This document shows positions 1-7,314 of a stretch of DNA of 17,891 nucleotides, piece after piece. The notes under the pieces were generated by a model. That model worked only from the letters and a program-made list of their open reading frames with translations. It searched no databases and was not told the DNA's origin. Numbering within the stretch: the stretch's first letter is position 1; each line of letters opens with the position of its first letter. The DNA is from Ruminococcaceae bacterium UBA5401 (GTDB taxonomy: Bacteria; Bacillota; Clostridia; Oscillospirales; Acutalibacteraceae): the NCBI GenBank assembly GCA_002409675.1, contig DHOB01000028.1, positions 20,395 through 38,285 on the forward strand, given 5' to 3'. A program made the translations under genes and the position numbers.

Positions 1-240
1 GAGCGTCTCCCGGTCGCTGAGCTGCCGGACAAAGTGCGTGGGGATTCCGTGTTTCTCCAGCAGCCGGAACAGGTAGTTGGACATCTTGTTGTTGATGACG
101 CCCTTGCCGGCGATGGTGCCCTTTTTCAGGCCGTTGAACGCCGTGGCGTCGTCCTTATAGTCCACGATGCAGAAATCCGCATCGTCCGTTGCAAAGACCT
201 TTTTGGCCTTGCCTTCGTAAAGCTGTTCCTTTTTTTCCAT
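1..240 (-). CDS. purC: Phosphoribosylaminoimidazole-succinocarboxamide synthase (SAICAR synthetase), N-terminal part
   Basis: This enzyme joins aspartate to CAIR using ATP in de novo purine synthesis, in the cytosol. Only the first 80 codons lie in the window; the family is usually about 235 residues, so roughly two thirds of the gene lies beyond base 1. The start MEKKEQLYEGKAKKVF is the family's typical N-terminus, where the YEGKAK segment belongs to the nucleotide-binding region. Further matching blocks are DYKDDATAFNG and KGVINNKMSNYLF. The ATG at 238-240 is preceded by a clear GGAGG site seven bases upstream. It begins 33 bases after the carB stop in the same direction with no terminator between, so it is probably the next gene of the dapL-carA-carB unit. 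Identification is by motif recognition and is confident; the incomplete 3' end is due only to the window edge. Confidence 0.95.
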   Translation of the reverse strand, partial: MEKKEQLYEGKAKKVFATDDADFCIVDYKDDATAFNGLKKGTIAGKGVINNKMSNYLFRLLEKHGIPTHFVRQLSDRETL

Positions 241-273
241 TGCTTTGCCTCCTGATGGCGTCGTTCCGCTTCC

Positions 274-3200
274 TCAGACCCGGTTCAGAAAAGCGGAGAC
301 TTTTGTGATGTCGACAACCGAGAGCCGGGTGTTTTCCACATGGCGCGCGCAGGTCAGGAACGCGTTGGCCGTGTCCAGCGAAGTCAGGCACGGGATGCCC
401 GCCTCCACGGCGTTGCGGCGGATTCTGTACCCGTCGCGGTGGTGCGCCACGCTTTTGGACGGCGTGTTGATGACGAGGTGGATTTTGCCGGAGAGGATGC
501 GGTCGAGGATGTCGGGCTTCGCCTCGCCGATTTTGTGCAGGCGGATGGTCGGAATCCCGTTCGCATTGAGGAACTCCGACGTGCCGGCGGTGGCGTAAAC
601 GGTCCACCCCAGGTCGTAAAGGCCCTGCGCGATGGGCAGGACCTCCGGCTTGTCGCTGTCCTTGACGGTGATAATCACGTTGCCCTTGTCTATTTTATGG
701 ATGCCGGCGCCGTAGAACGCCTTGATGAGGGCCTCGTCGTAGGTTTTGGCGACGCCGAGCACCTCGCCCGTCGATTTCATCTCCGGGCCGAGGCTCACGT
801 CCTGCCCGTACAGCTTCTCAAACGAAAAGACGGGCATCTTGACGGCCACAAGGCTGCGCTCCCGCTGCAGGCCGTAGTGGTAGCCCATCTCCGGCAGCGT
901 TTTGCCGAAGAAGGTCCCAACCGCGAGCGGGACGATTGGAATTCCCGTGACCTTGCTGATATAGGGCACCGTCCTGGAGGAGCGGGGGTTCGCCTCAATC
1001 ACATAGACCTCCCCGTCCTTTACGATATACTGGACGTTCAGCAGCCCTTTCACGTGCATGGCCCTGGCGAGGCGGCGCGTGTAATCGACGATCTTGTTCT
1101 GCATTTCTTTGGCCACGCCGATGGCCGGGTAGACCGAGATGCTGTCGCCGGAATGGATGCCCGCCCGCTCGATATGCTGCATGATGCCGGGAATCATGGT
1201 GTCCGTGCCGTCGCAGACGGCGTCGACCTCGACCTCGGTGCCCATGATGTACTTGTCGACCAGAATGGGGTGTTCCTGCGTCACGCGGTTGATGATGCCG
1301 ATCTGCTCGGCAATGTCCTCGTCGGAATAGGCGATCTGCATCCCCTGCCCGCCGAGCACATAGGAGGGGCGCACCAGCACGGGGTAGCCCAGCTCGTGTG
1401 CGGCGCCGATGGCTTCTTCGCAGGTGAACACCGTGCGGCCGGCCGCGCGCGGAATGGCCAGCCGGTTCAGGATGGCATCAAAGCGCTTGCGGTCCTCCGC
1501 GGCGTCGATGCTGTCGGAGGAGCTGCCCAGCAGGGGCACCCCCATGTTCTCGAGGTCCCGCGCCAGGCGGATGGCCGTCTGGCCGCCGAACTGCACCACA
1601 GCGCCGTCCGGTTTTTCCTGCTCGACGATATGGAGGACGTCCTCCTCCGTGAGCGGCTCGAAATAGAGTTTGTCCGCCACGTCGAAGTCCGTGCTGACCG
1701 TTTCCGGATTGTTGTTGACGATGATGGTCTCGCAGCCGAGCTTCTTCAGCGCCCAGACGCTGTGGACGGAGCAGAAGTCGAACTCGATCCCCTGCCCGAT
1801 GCGAATCGGCCCGGAGCCGATGACAAGGACCTTTTTGCGGCCCGTTCCGGCGCGGGATTCGTTCTGCGCGCCGTAGCTGGAGTAGTAGTACGGGGTCTCG
1901 GCCTCAAACTCCGCGGCGCAGGTGTCCACCATCTTGTAGACCGGGCGGATGGCCCATTTCTTCTCGAGCGCGCGGATTTCCTTCACGCTTTTTCCGGAGA
2001 GCTTCGAGATGGTCTTGTCGAGGAACTCGGATTCCTTAGCCCTGCGCAGCAGGGGCTCGTCCAGAGGGCCGGCGGCGATTTCTTTCTCCAGCCGGACGAT
2101 GTTGCGGTATTTCTGAAGGAACCACGGGTCGATTTTCGTGATGTCGTGGATATGCTCCTTCGTCACGCCGCGGCGCAGCGCCTCCGCCACCACCCACAGG
2201 CGGCGGTCGTCGGCCACGTGGAGCTTCTCTTCCAGCTCTTCGTCCGAAAGGCCCTTCAGCGTGTCGTCCATCAGGCTGTAGGTGTGCTGTTCCAGGCAGC
2301 GGACGGCCTTCATCAGGGCGGCCTCGAAGGTCGGGGCGATGCCCATCACCTCGCCGGTCGCCTTCATCTGGGTGCCGAGCACGCGCCGCGCGTGGATGAA
2401 CTTGTCGAACGGCCAGCGCGGTATCTTGACCACGCAGTAGTCGAGCGTCGGCTCGAAGCAGGCGTAGGTTTTTTTGGTGATGGCGTTGGGGATTTCGTCC
2501 AGCGTATAGCCCAGCGCGATTTTGGAGGCGACCTTCGCGATGGGGTACCCCGTCGCCTTGGAGGCCAGCGCGGAGGAGCGGCTCACGCGCGGGTTGACCT
2601 CAATCACGTCGTACTCGAAGCTGTCGGGGTTCAGGGCGAACTGCACGTTGCAGCCGCCCTCGACCTTCAGCTCCCGGATGATGGCGAGCGCGGAGCTGCG
2701 CAGCATCTGCAGCTCCCTGTCCGCAAGGGTCTGGCACGGCGCGACGACGATGGAGTCGCCGGTGTGGATGCCGACGGGGTCGATGTTCTCCATATTGCAG
2801 ACGGTGATGCAGTTGCCGTTGCGGTCCCGCATCACTTCGTACTCGATTTCCTTCCAGCCGGCGATGCTGCGCTCAATCAGGACCTGGTGCACGCGGCTGC
2901 GGTGCAGCCCGACCGCCGCGATGCTCCTCAGGGCCTGCTCGTCGGCCGCGATGCCGCCGCCGCTGCCGCCGAGCGTGTAGGCCGGGCGCACCACCACCGG
3001 GTAGCCGATGGTTTTGGCGGCCTTGACGCACTCGTCCAAGCTTTCGGCGATGATGCTCTTCGCTATCGGCTGCCCGATGCGCGCCATCGCCTCTTTAAAC
3101 AGCTCCCGGTCCTCGGCCATCCGGATGGTTTCGGCCTTGGTGCCGATCATCTCCACGTGATGCTCTTTGAGGAAGCCGGATTCCTCCAGCTCGACGGCGA

Positions 3201-3492
3201 GGTTCAGGGCGTTCTGGCCGCCGAGCGTCGGCAGGATGCTGTCGGGTTTCTCCTTGAGGATGACCTTCCGCACCGTGTCGGTCGTGAGCGGCTCGATATA
3301 GACCCTGTCGGCAATCTGCCGGTCGGTCATAATCGTCGCCGGGTTGGAGTTGATGAGGACCGTCTCGACGCCCTCCTCGCGCAGCGCGCGGCAAGCCTGC
3401 GTCCCGGCATAGTCGAACTCCGCGGCCTGCCCGATGATAATCGGGCCGGAGCCGATTATCACGACTTTTTTGATATCTTTTCTTCTGCTCAC
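274..3492 (-). CDS. carB: Carbamoyl-phosphate synthase large subunit
   Basis: This subunit makes carbamoyl phosphate from bicarbonate, ammonia delivered by CarA, and two ATP, feeding arginine and pyrimidine synthesis. At 1072 residues it has the full family length (E. coli 1073). The duplicated layout is visible. The N-terminal half opens with VVIIGSGPIIIGQAAEFDYAG and has an ATP-grasp region with GGSGGG near residue 175. The second half repeats this with VLVIGSGPIRIGQGIEFDF near 555 and PSYVLGGQGM near 712. The C-terminal 130 or so residues form the methylglyoxal-synthase-like regulatory domain, where UMP or ornithine bind in relatives. The start is GTG at 3490-3492, with a near-perfect GGAGGTGA six bases upstream. 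Its first bases overlap the carA stop as GTGA, which implies translational coupling. No frameshift or missing segment is seen. Confidence 0.98.
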   Translation of the reverse strand: MSRRKDIKKVVIIGSGPIIIGQAAEFDYAGTQACRALREEGVETVLINSNPATIMTDRQIADRVYIEPLTTDTVRKVILKEKPDSILPTLGGQNALNLAVELEESGFLKEHHVEMIGTKAETIRMAEDRELFKEAMARIGQPIAKSIIAESLDECVKAAKTIGYPVVVRPAYTLGGSGGGIAADEQALRSIAAVGLHRSRVHQVLIERSIAGWKEIEYEVMRDRNGNCITVCNMENIDPVGIHTGDSIVVAPCQTLADRELQMLRSSALAIIRELKVEGGCNVQFALNPDSFEYDVIEVNPRVSRSSALASKATGYPIAKVASKIALGYTLDEIPNAITKKTYACFEPTLDYCVVKIPRWPFDKFIHARRVLGTQMKATGEVMGIAPTFEAALMKAVRCLEQHTYSLMDDTLKGLSDEELEEKLHVADDRRLWVVAEALRRGVTKEHIHDITKIDPWFLQKYRNIVRLEKEIAAGPLDEPLLRRAKESEFLDKTISKLSGKSVKEIRALEKKWAIRPVYKMVDTCAAEFEAETPYYYSSYGAQNESRAGTGRKKVLVIGSGPIRIGQGIEFDFCSVHSVWALKKLGCETIIVNNNPETVSTDFDVADKLYFEPLTEEDVLHIVEQEKPDGAVVQFGGQTAIRLARDLENMGVPLLGSSSDSIDAAEDRKRFDAILNRLAIPRAAGRTVFTCEEAIGAAHELGYPVLVRPSYVLGGQGMQIAYSDEDIAEQIGIINRVTQEHPILVDKYIMGTEVEVDAVCDGTDTMIPGIMQHIERAGIHSGDSISVYPAIGVAKEMQNKIVDYTRRLARAMHVKGLLNVQYIVKDGEVYVIEANPRSSRTVPYISKVTGIPIVPLAVGTFFGKTLPEMGYHYGLQRERSLVAVKMPVFSFEKLYGQDVSLGPEMKSTGEVLGVAKTYDEALIKAFYGAGIHKIDKGNVIITVKDSDKPEVLPIAQGLYDLGWTVYATAGTSEFLNANGIPTIRLHKIGEAKPDILDRILSGKIHLVINTPSKSVAHHRDGYRIRRNAVEAGIPCLTSLDTANAFLTCARHVENTRLSVVDITKVSAFLNRV

Positions 3493-4583
3493 AGCCGGTC
3501 ACCTCCCATCAGCGAAAGAAAGCGGTCGAACAGAAAGCCCGTGTCGTGCGGGCCGGGCGAGGCCTCCGGGTGGAACTGCACGGAAAAGATTTTGCCGTTT
3601 TTATAAGATAATCCCTCAATGCTGCCATCGTTCATGCTGATGAAACTGATGTCCGCAACTGAAGGATTTATGGTCTTTTCGTCCACCACATACCCGTGGT
3701 TCTGGGAAGTGATATAGACCCTGTTTTTTTGAAGCTCTTTCACGGGGTGGTTGATTCCCCTGTGCCCGTATTTCAATTTATAAGTATTGCATCCCTGGGC
3801 GAGCGCCATCAGCTGATGGCCGAGGCAAATCGCAAAAGTGGGAATTCCGTGCGCATAGACGCGCCGAAGCTCCGCAATCTCTTTTTTACAGTCTTTCGGG
3901 TCGCCCGGCCCGTTCGTCAGCATCACGCCGTCCGGCGAAAAGGAGAGCAGGTCTTCCAGCGCGGCGTCGTGCGGAAAGCGCTTGACGGCGCACCCGCGCG
4001 AGACGAGGGAGCGGATGATGCTGTTTTTGCACCCGTAATCCACAAGGGAAACCCGGACCGGCCCGTCGCCGTAAACGGCGGGCTCCCTGCAGCTGACCTG
4101 CGGAACCGGCGGCTCCTGCCGGTACGCCAGGATTTTCCGCTTCATTGCCTCCCGGTCGGGCGAGTCGCCGTAGCAAATCATGCCGCGCATGGTGCCACTC
4201 TCACGCAGGGTGCGCGTCAGGGCGCGCGTGTCGATGCCCTCCATGCCCGGGATATGGTTGTCCTTCAAAAACGTGTCCAGATAGACGTCGCTGCGGAAGT
4301 TGCTCGCCACATCCGAAAGCCGATGGACGATAAAGGCGGAGAGCCACGGCCGCACGGACTCCGTGTCGTCGTAGCAGACGCCGTAATTCCCAATCAGCGG
4401 ATAGGTCATCACCACGCCCTGCCCCGCGTAGGACGGGTCGGTCAGCAGTTCGGTATAGCCGCACATCGCGCTGTTGAAGACGACCTCGCAGACGACGTCG
4501 TGCTCTTCGCCGAACCCCGTTCCTTCAAAAGTCATTCCGTTTTCCAGCATCAAAAGCGCTTTCAATCCAGTTTCACCAACCAT
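3489..4583 (-). CDS. carA: Carbamoyl-phosphate synthase small (glutaminase) subunit
   Basis: CarA hydrolyses glutamine and channels the ammonia to CarB. The N-terminal small-subunit domain occupies about residues 7-150, with FNSAMCGYTELLTDPSYAGQ visible. The class I glutamine amidotransferase domain follows, with LTNGPGDP near 223, the nucleophile Cys253 in FAICLGHQ, and the His338/Glu340 pair in FHPEAS. The length of 364 is normal. The ATG at 4581-4583 is given here but has only a weak GAGAG upstream. A TTG at 4563-4565 (codon 7) has GGTGA seven bases upstream and would give the family-typical N-terminus MKALLMLENG, so it may be the true start. The gene begins 5 bases after the dapL stop and overlaps carB by four bases. 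Codons 268-328 are distinctly less GC-rich than the surroundings. No pyrimidine attenuator or ARG box was seen upstream. Confidence 0.97.
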   Translation of the reverse strand: MVGETGLKALLMLENGMTFEGTGFGEEHDVVCEVVFNSAMCGYTELLTDPSYAGQGVVMTYPLIGNYGVCYDDTESVRPWLSAFIVHRLSDVASNFRSDVYLDTFLKDNHIPGMEGIDTRALTRTLRESGTMRGMICYGDSPDREAMKRKILAYRQEPPVPQVSCREPAVYGDGPVRVSLVDYGCKNSIIRSLVSRGCAVKRFPHDAALEDLLSFSPDGVMLTNGPGDPKDCKKEIAELRRVYAHGIPTFAICLGHQLMALAQGCNTYKLKYGHRGINHPVKELQKNRVYITSQNHGYVVDEKTINPSVADISFISMNDGSIEGLSYKNGKIFSVQFHPEASPGPHDTGFLFDRFLSLMGGDRL

Positions 4584-4588
4584 TTCTC

Positions 4589-5821
4589 TCAGCGGCCCGC
4601 GAAGGCCTGCACGATGCGCCCGATGGCTTTTCGGGTGTTTTCATGCGTGTTGAACGACGTCAGGCGAAAATATCCTTCGCCGCAGGAGCCGAAGCCGGAG
4701 CCCGGCGTCCCCACGACCCCGGTCTTCTGAAGCAGGGAATCGAAAAACTGCCAGGACGTCATGCCTTCCGGAACCCTGAGCCACACATAGGGCGAATTGA
4801 CCCCGCCCCAGACGGAAAAGCCGGCCTTCGCCAGGCCCTCCAGCATCATCCGGGCATTTTCCTGATAATAGGCGATGTTCTCGCGCACGCCGCGTTTTCC
4901 CGCGTCGCTGAAGACCGCCTGGGCGCCGCGCTGAACGATATAGGACACGCCGTTCATCTTGGTGGACTGCCGCCTCGCCCACAGGCGGTTGAGCGAGACC
5001 CCGCCGAACTCCAGCTCCTTCGGAATCACCGTATAGGCGCAGCGGACGCCGGTGAAGCCCGCCGTCTTGGAAAAGCTGCGGAATTCGATCGCGCATTTTT
5101 TCGCGCCGTCGATTTCAAAAATGCTGTGGGGCATGTCCGGGTCCGTGATAAAGGCTTCGTATGCCGCGTCGTACAGAAGGACCGAGCCGTTCCGCCGCGC
5201 GTAGGCGACCCATTTTTCCAGTTCTTTCCGCGAAATGCCCATGCCCGTCGGATTGTTCGGAAAGCACAGGTAGACCATGTCGGCCCGGCGGCTGGGAATC
5301 TCCGGCAGAAAACCGTTCTCCCGCCGGCAGGGCATATAGACGATATTGCTGAATCCGGAGCCTTCCCGGTAGTCTCCGGCGCGGCCAGCCATCACGTTGG
5401 TGTCGACATAAACGGGATAAACCGGGTCGCAGACCGCGACGACGTTGTCCGTGCCGAAGATATCGCCGATATTGCCGGTGTCGCTCTTCGCGCCGTCGCT
5501 GACGAAAATCTCGTCCGGGGCAATCTCGACGCCGCGGTCCCGGAACTCGTTTTTGCTGATGGCCTCCCGCAGGAACGGGTAGCCGGCTTCCGGCCCATAG
5601 CCGCGGAACGTCTCGGCACGCCCCATCTCCCGCGAAGCGGCGGCCATCGCCTCCACAACGGCCGCGGGCAGCGGCCTGGTGACGTCGCCGATTCCCAGCC
5701 GGAGGATTTCCGCCTCGGGATGTTCTCGGGAAAAATTCCGGACGCGGTCGGCGATTTCCACGAACAGATAGTTGGCCGGAAGTTTTGCAAAGTTTTGGTT
5801 GATTTTCAGCAAATTTTGCAC
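4589..5821 (-). CDS. dapL: LL-diaminopimelate aminotransferase
   Basis: DapL is a pyridoxal-phosphate enzyme that converts tetrahydrodipicolinate directly to LL-diaminopimelate with glutamate as amino donor, bypassing the acylated DapD/C/E steps. The 410-residue length matches plant and bacterial DapL. Diagnostic segments are KINQNFAKLPANYLF at the N-terminus, FRGYGPEAGYPFLREAI near 72, VSDGAKSDTGNI near 107, CFPNNPTGMG near 186, and the PLP lysine Lys252 in SFSKTAGFTGVR. The C-terminus carries TPGSGFG and YFRLTSF. The start is GTG at 5819-5821, with GAGG about eight bases upstream; an out-of-frame ATG overlaps it. Its product is the substrate of DapF, encoded just upstream, so consecutive pathway steps are neighbours. 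A strong promoter lies immediately before it, inside the end of dapF. carA follows 5 bases downstream. Confidence 0.97.
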   Translation of the reverse strand: MQNLLKINQNFAKLPANYLFVEIADRVRNFSREHPEAEILRLGIGDVTRPLPAAVVEAMAAASREMGRAETFRGYGPEAGYPFLREAISKNEFRDRGVEIAPDEIFVSDGAKSDTGNIGDIFGTDNVVAVCDPVYPVYVDTNVMAGRAGDYREGSGFSNIVYMPCRRENGFLPEIPSRRADMVYLCFPNNPTGMGISRKELEKWVAYARRNGSVLLYDAAYEAFITDPDMPHSIFEIDGAKKCAIEFRSFSKTAGFTGVRCAYTVIPKELEFGGVSLNRLWARRQSTKMNGVSYIVQRGAQAVFSDAGKRGVRENIAYYQENARMMLEGLAKAGFSVWGGVNSPYVWLRVPEGMTSWQFFDSLLQKTGVVGTPGSGFGSCGEGYFRLTSFNTHENTRKAIGRIVQAFAGR

Positions 5822-5864
5822 ATTCCCTTCCTCAGCGATTCAAAAAACCGCATTCCGAACGTTT

Positions 5865-5893
5865 ATTATATCAGGTTTCGACCGTCCCGTCAA
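5865..5893 (-). promoter_or_regulatory. Sigma-A promoter for dapL-carA-carB-purC, inside the 3' end of dapF
   Basis: On the minus strand, TTGACG (5888-5893; five of six match TTGACA) is followed by a 17-base spacer and a perfect TATAAT (5865-5870). The spacer ends in TGA, so this is also an extended -10 element. The -35 and the spacer lie within the last dapF codons and stop. The predicted transcript would start near 5858, leaving a short leader of about 37 bases before the GTG of dapL. Spacing and sequence are seen directly; activity is inferred. Confidence 0.85.
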
Positions 5894-6704
5894 AGACAAA
5901 TTCAGCCGGCCCCTTCATAAAGACGCGGCCGGTTTTTCCGTCCCACCGGACGGAAAGGTCGCCGCCCCGCAGATGGACCAGCACGGCGCGCCCCGTCCTG
6001 CCGTTCAGCGCGCAGGCCACGGCGCAGGCGCAGGCCCCCGTGCCGCACGCGAGCGTTTCCCCGGAACCGCGCTCCCATACGCGCATCCGGATTTCTTCCC
6101 GGCTCAGCACCTGCACGAACTCGGTGTTGACCTGTTCCGGGAAAGCCGAGTGGAGCTCGATTTTCGGGCCGAGCGACCCGACCGGCGCGCGGAGGACGTC
6201 GTCCACGAACAGCACGCAGTGGGGGTTACCCATTGAAACGCAGGTCACGCGGTACGTCCGTCCCCCGGCTGAAAGCGCCTCGTCCACGACCGGGGTTTTC
6301 TCGAACCGGGCCGGAATTTTCGCCGCCTCCAGCACGGGCTTCCCCATGTCGACCTCCACGGCCCGGACCTTCCCGGCCGCGGTCTCGAGGGAAAGGGTCT
6401 TGACCCCGCTCAGCGTTTCGACCGTCAGCACGGGTTTGTGCGCGATGCCGCGCTCATAGACGTATTTGCCGACGCAGCGGATGCCATTCCCGCACATCTT
6501 CCCGCGGGAGCCGTCCGCATTGTACATATCCATTCTGCAGTCGGCGACTTTCGACGGGGCAATCACGATCAGCCCGTCGGAGCCGATGCCGAAATGCCGG
6601 TCGCTCAGCCGCGCGGCGAGCGCCGAAGGGTCTTCCAGGTTTTCCTCAAAGCCGTTGACATAGATATAATCGTTGCCGATTCCCTGCATCTTTGTGAATT
6701 TCAC
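5871..6704 (-). CDS. dapF: Diaminopimelate epimerase
   Basis: DapF interconverts LL- and meso-diaminopimelate without a cofactor, supplying meso-DAP for peptidoglycan cross-links and for lysine. The two catalytic cysteines are present: Cys71 in MCGNGIRC and Cys220 in LACGTGACAC. The N-terminal FTKMQGIGNDYIYV, the GIGSDGL block near residue 39 and the MGNPHCV block near 158 are all typical. With GTG at 6702-6704 as the start, the protein has 277 residues, the normal length. I chose this start because AAAGGAGA lies about eight bases upstream. A longer reading from 6740 would overlap the preceding gene, has no ribosome binding site and adds twelve residues absent from relatives. The gene follows the ANTAR regulator by 19 bases and is probably the last gene of the glnA unit. 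Its tail carries the dapL promoter. Confidence 0.97.
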   Translation of the reverse strand: MKFTKMQGIGNDYIYVNGFEENLEDPSALAARLSDRHFGIGSDGLIVIAPSKVADCRMDMYNADGSRGKMCGNGIRCVGKYVYERGIAHKPVLTVETLSGVKTLSLETAAGKVRAVEVDMGKPVLEAAKIPARFEKTPVVDEALSAGGRTYRVTCVSMGNPHCVLFVDDVLRAPVGSLGPKIELHSAFPEQVNTEFVQVLSREEIRMRVWERGSGETLACGTGACACAVACALNGRTGRAVLVHLRGGDLSVRWDGKTGRVFMKGPAEFVFDGTVET

Positions 6705-6723
6705 GAGGAGCGTCTCCTTTCGT

Positions 6724-7266
6724 TCAGGAATGCAGCACAATCAGGGCCGTTTCCGCCATTTTGCGGCCGGCGTTCATGCTCTTTTTCTGCAGGAAGCGGT
6801 GCGCCTGCTGCTCCGTCATGTTGTTTCTCTCAATCAAAAGGGCCTTCGCCTGCAGAATCGTCTTTTGCGCGTCAAAATTTTCCCCCTCCAGTTCCTTTTT
6901 CACGGCCGGAGGGGTCGCGGACGACAGGTTTAAAAGCATGCCGACCGAAGAAATCAGGTTTTTGCGGCTGACGGGAAGCATCAGGCACGCGGAGGAAAGC
7001 GAAGCGCACATCCCCGCGAACTGCGGGCCGACCAGAAAGAGAAAATCATAGCCCGGGCCTACGATGCGCGGCAGTCCCACGGCGGGCATATCCCGCAGCT
7101 TCACGCTGCAGACGGCCACCCCGCCGTGGTAGTGCTTGCCGGCAAAATGAATCAGCCGGGAGCCGGACGTGCAGACGCAGCTTACAAAAAGCCCGTTTGA
7201 ATGGAGCACGGCGGCAATCTGCTTGGCATGGTCCGGGTTGAAATTTGCTACCACAATGCTGCTCAT
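6724..7266 (-). CDS. ANTAR-domain regulator with degenerate receiver domain (NitR-like)
   Basis: This is a 180-residue protein. The C-terminal 55 residues or so (about 125-177) form an ANTAR RNA-binding helix bundle, recognised by KTILQAKALLIERNNMTEQQAHRFLQKKSM. ANTAR proteins bind paired small hairpins in RNA and prevent transcription termination. The N-terminal 110 residues fit a response-regulator receiver fold, but the usual phosphorylation residues are missing. Ser54 in CSVKLRDM sits where the acceptor Asp is expected, Leu98 in LMLPVS replaces the conserved Lys, and the early acidic pair is FN (residues 9-10). It is therefore probably not controlled by phosphorylation. The ATG at 7264-7266 has GGAG eight bases upstream; a TTG 36 bases earlier lacks a good site. 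It follows glnA by 48 bases. An ANTAR antiterminator gene, nitR, lies downstream of glnA in Clostridium saccharobutylicum, so a nitrogen-control role is likely but inferred. Confidence 0.88.
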   Translation of the reverse strand: MSSIVVANFNPDHAKQIAAVLHSNGLFVSCVCTSGSRLIHFAGKHYHGGVAVCSVKLRDMPAVGLPRIVGPGYDFLFLVGPQFAGMCASLSSACLMLPVSRKNLISSVGMLLNLSSATPPAVKKELEGENFDAQKTILQAKALLIERNNMTEQQAHRFLQKKSMNAGRKMAETALIVLHS

Positions 7267-7314
7267 ACCGACAACTCCAGAAAAAAGGATCGGGCAAAAC
7301 AAACGCCGGCCGTT

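Noticed and set aside
340..3606. A 1088-codon open frame on the plus strand, opposite carB
   Set aside because: carB is unambiguous on the minus strand. The plus frame is open because of GC-biased third positions and gives a low-complexity Asp/Arg/Val/His/Ala/Gly-rich product without family motifs or a ribosome binding site.
5842..5850. T run before dapL as a terminator of the glnA-dapF unit
   Set aside because: No stem precedes it, and it lies just downstream of the dapL promoter.
4566..5900. ARG box or pyrimidine attenuator controlling dapL-carAB
   Set aside because: No pair of TGAAT-type half sites with the right spacing, and no terminator/antiterminator pair, was visible before dapL or carA.
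6705..6740. ATG start of dapF at 6740
   Set aside because: It would overlap the ANTAR gene, lacks a ribosome binding site and adds non-family residues; the GTG at 6704 has AAAGGAGA upstream.
7267..7314. ANTAR target hairpins or a promoter between glnA and the ANTAR gene
   Set aside because: Only a weak GC inverted repeat (AACG..GGCGTT) was seen; no paired six-base-loop hairpins and no -35/-10 elements.
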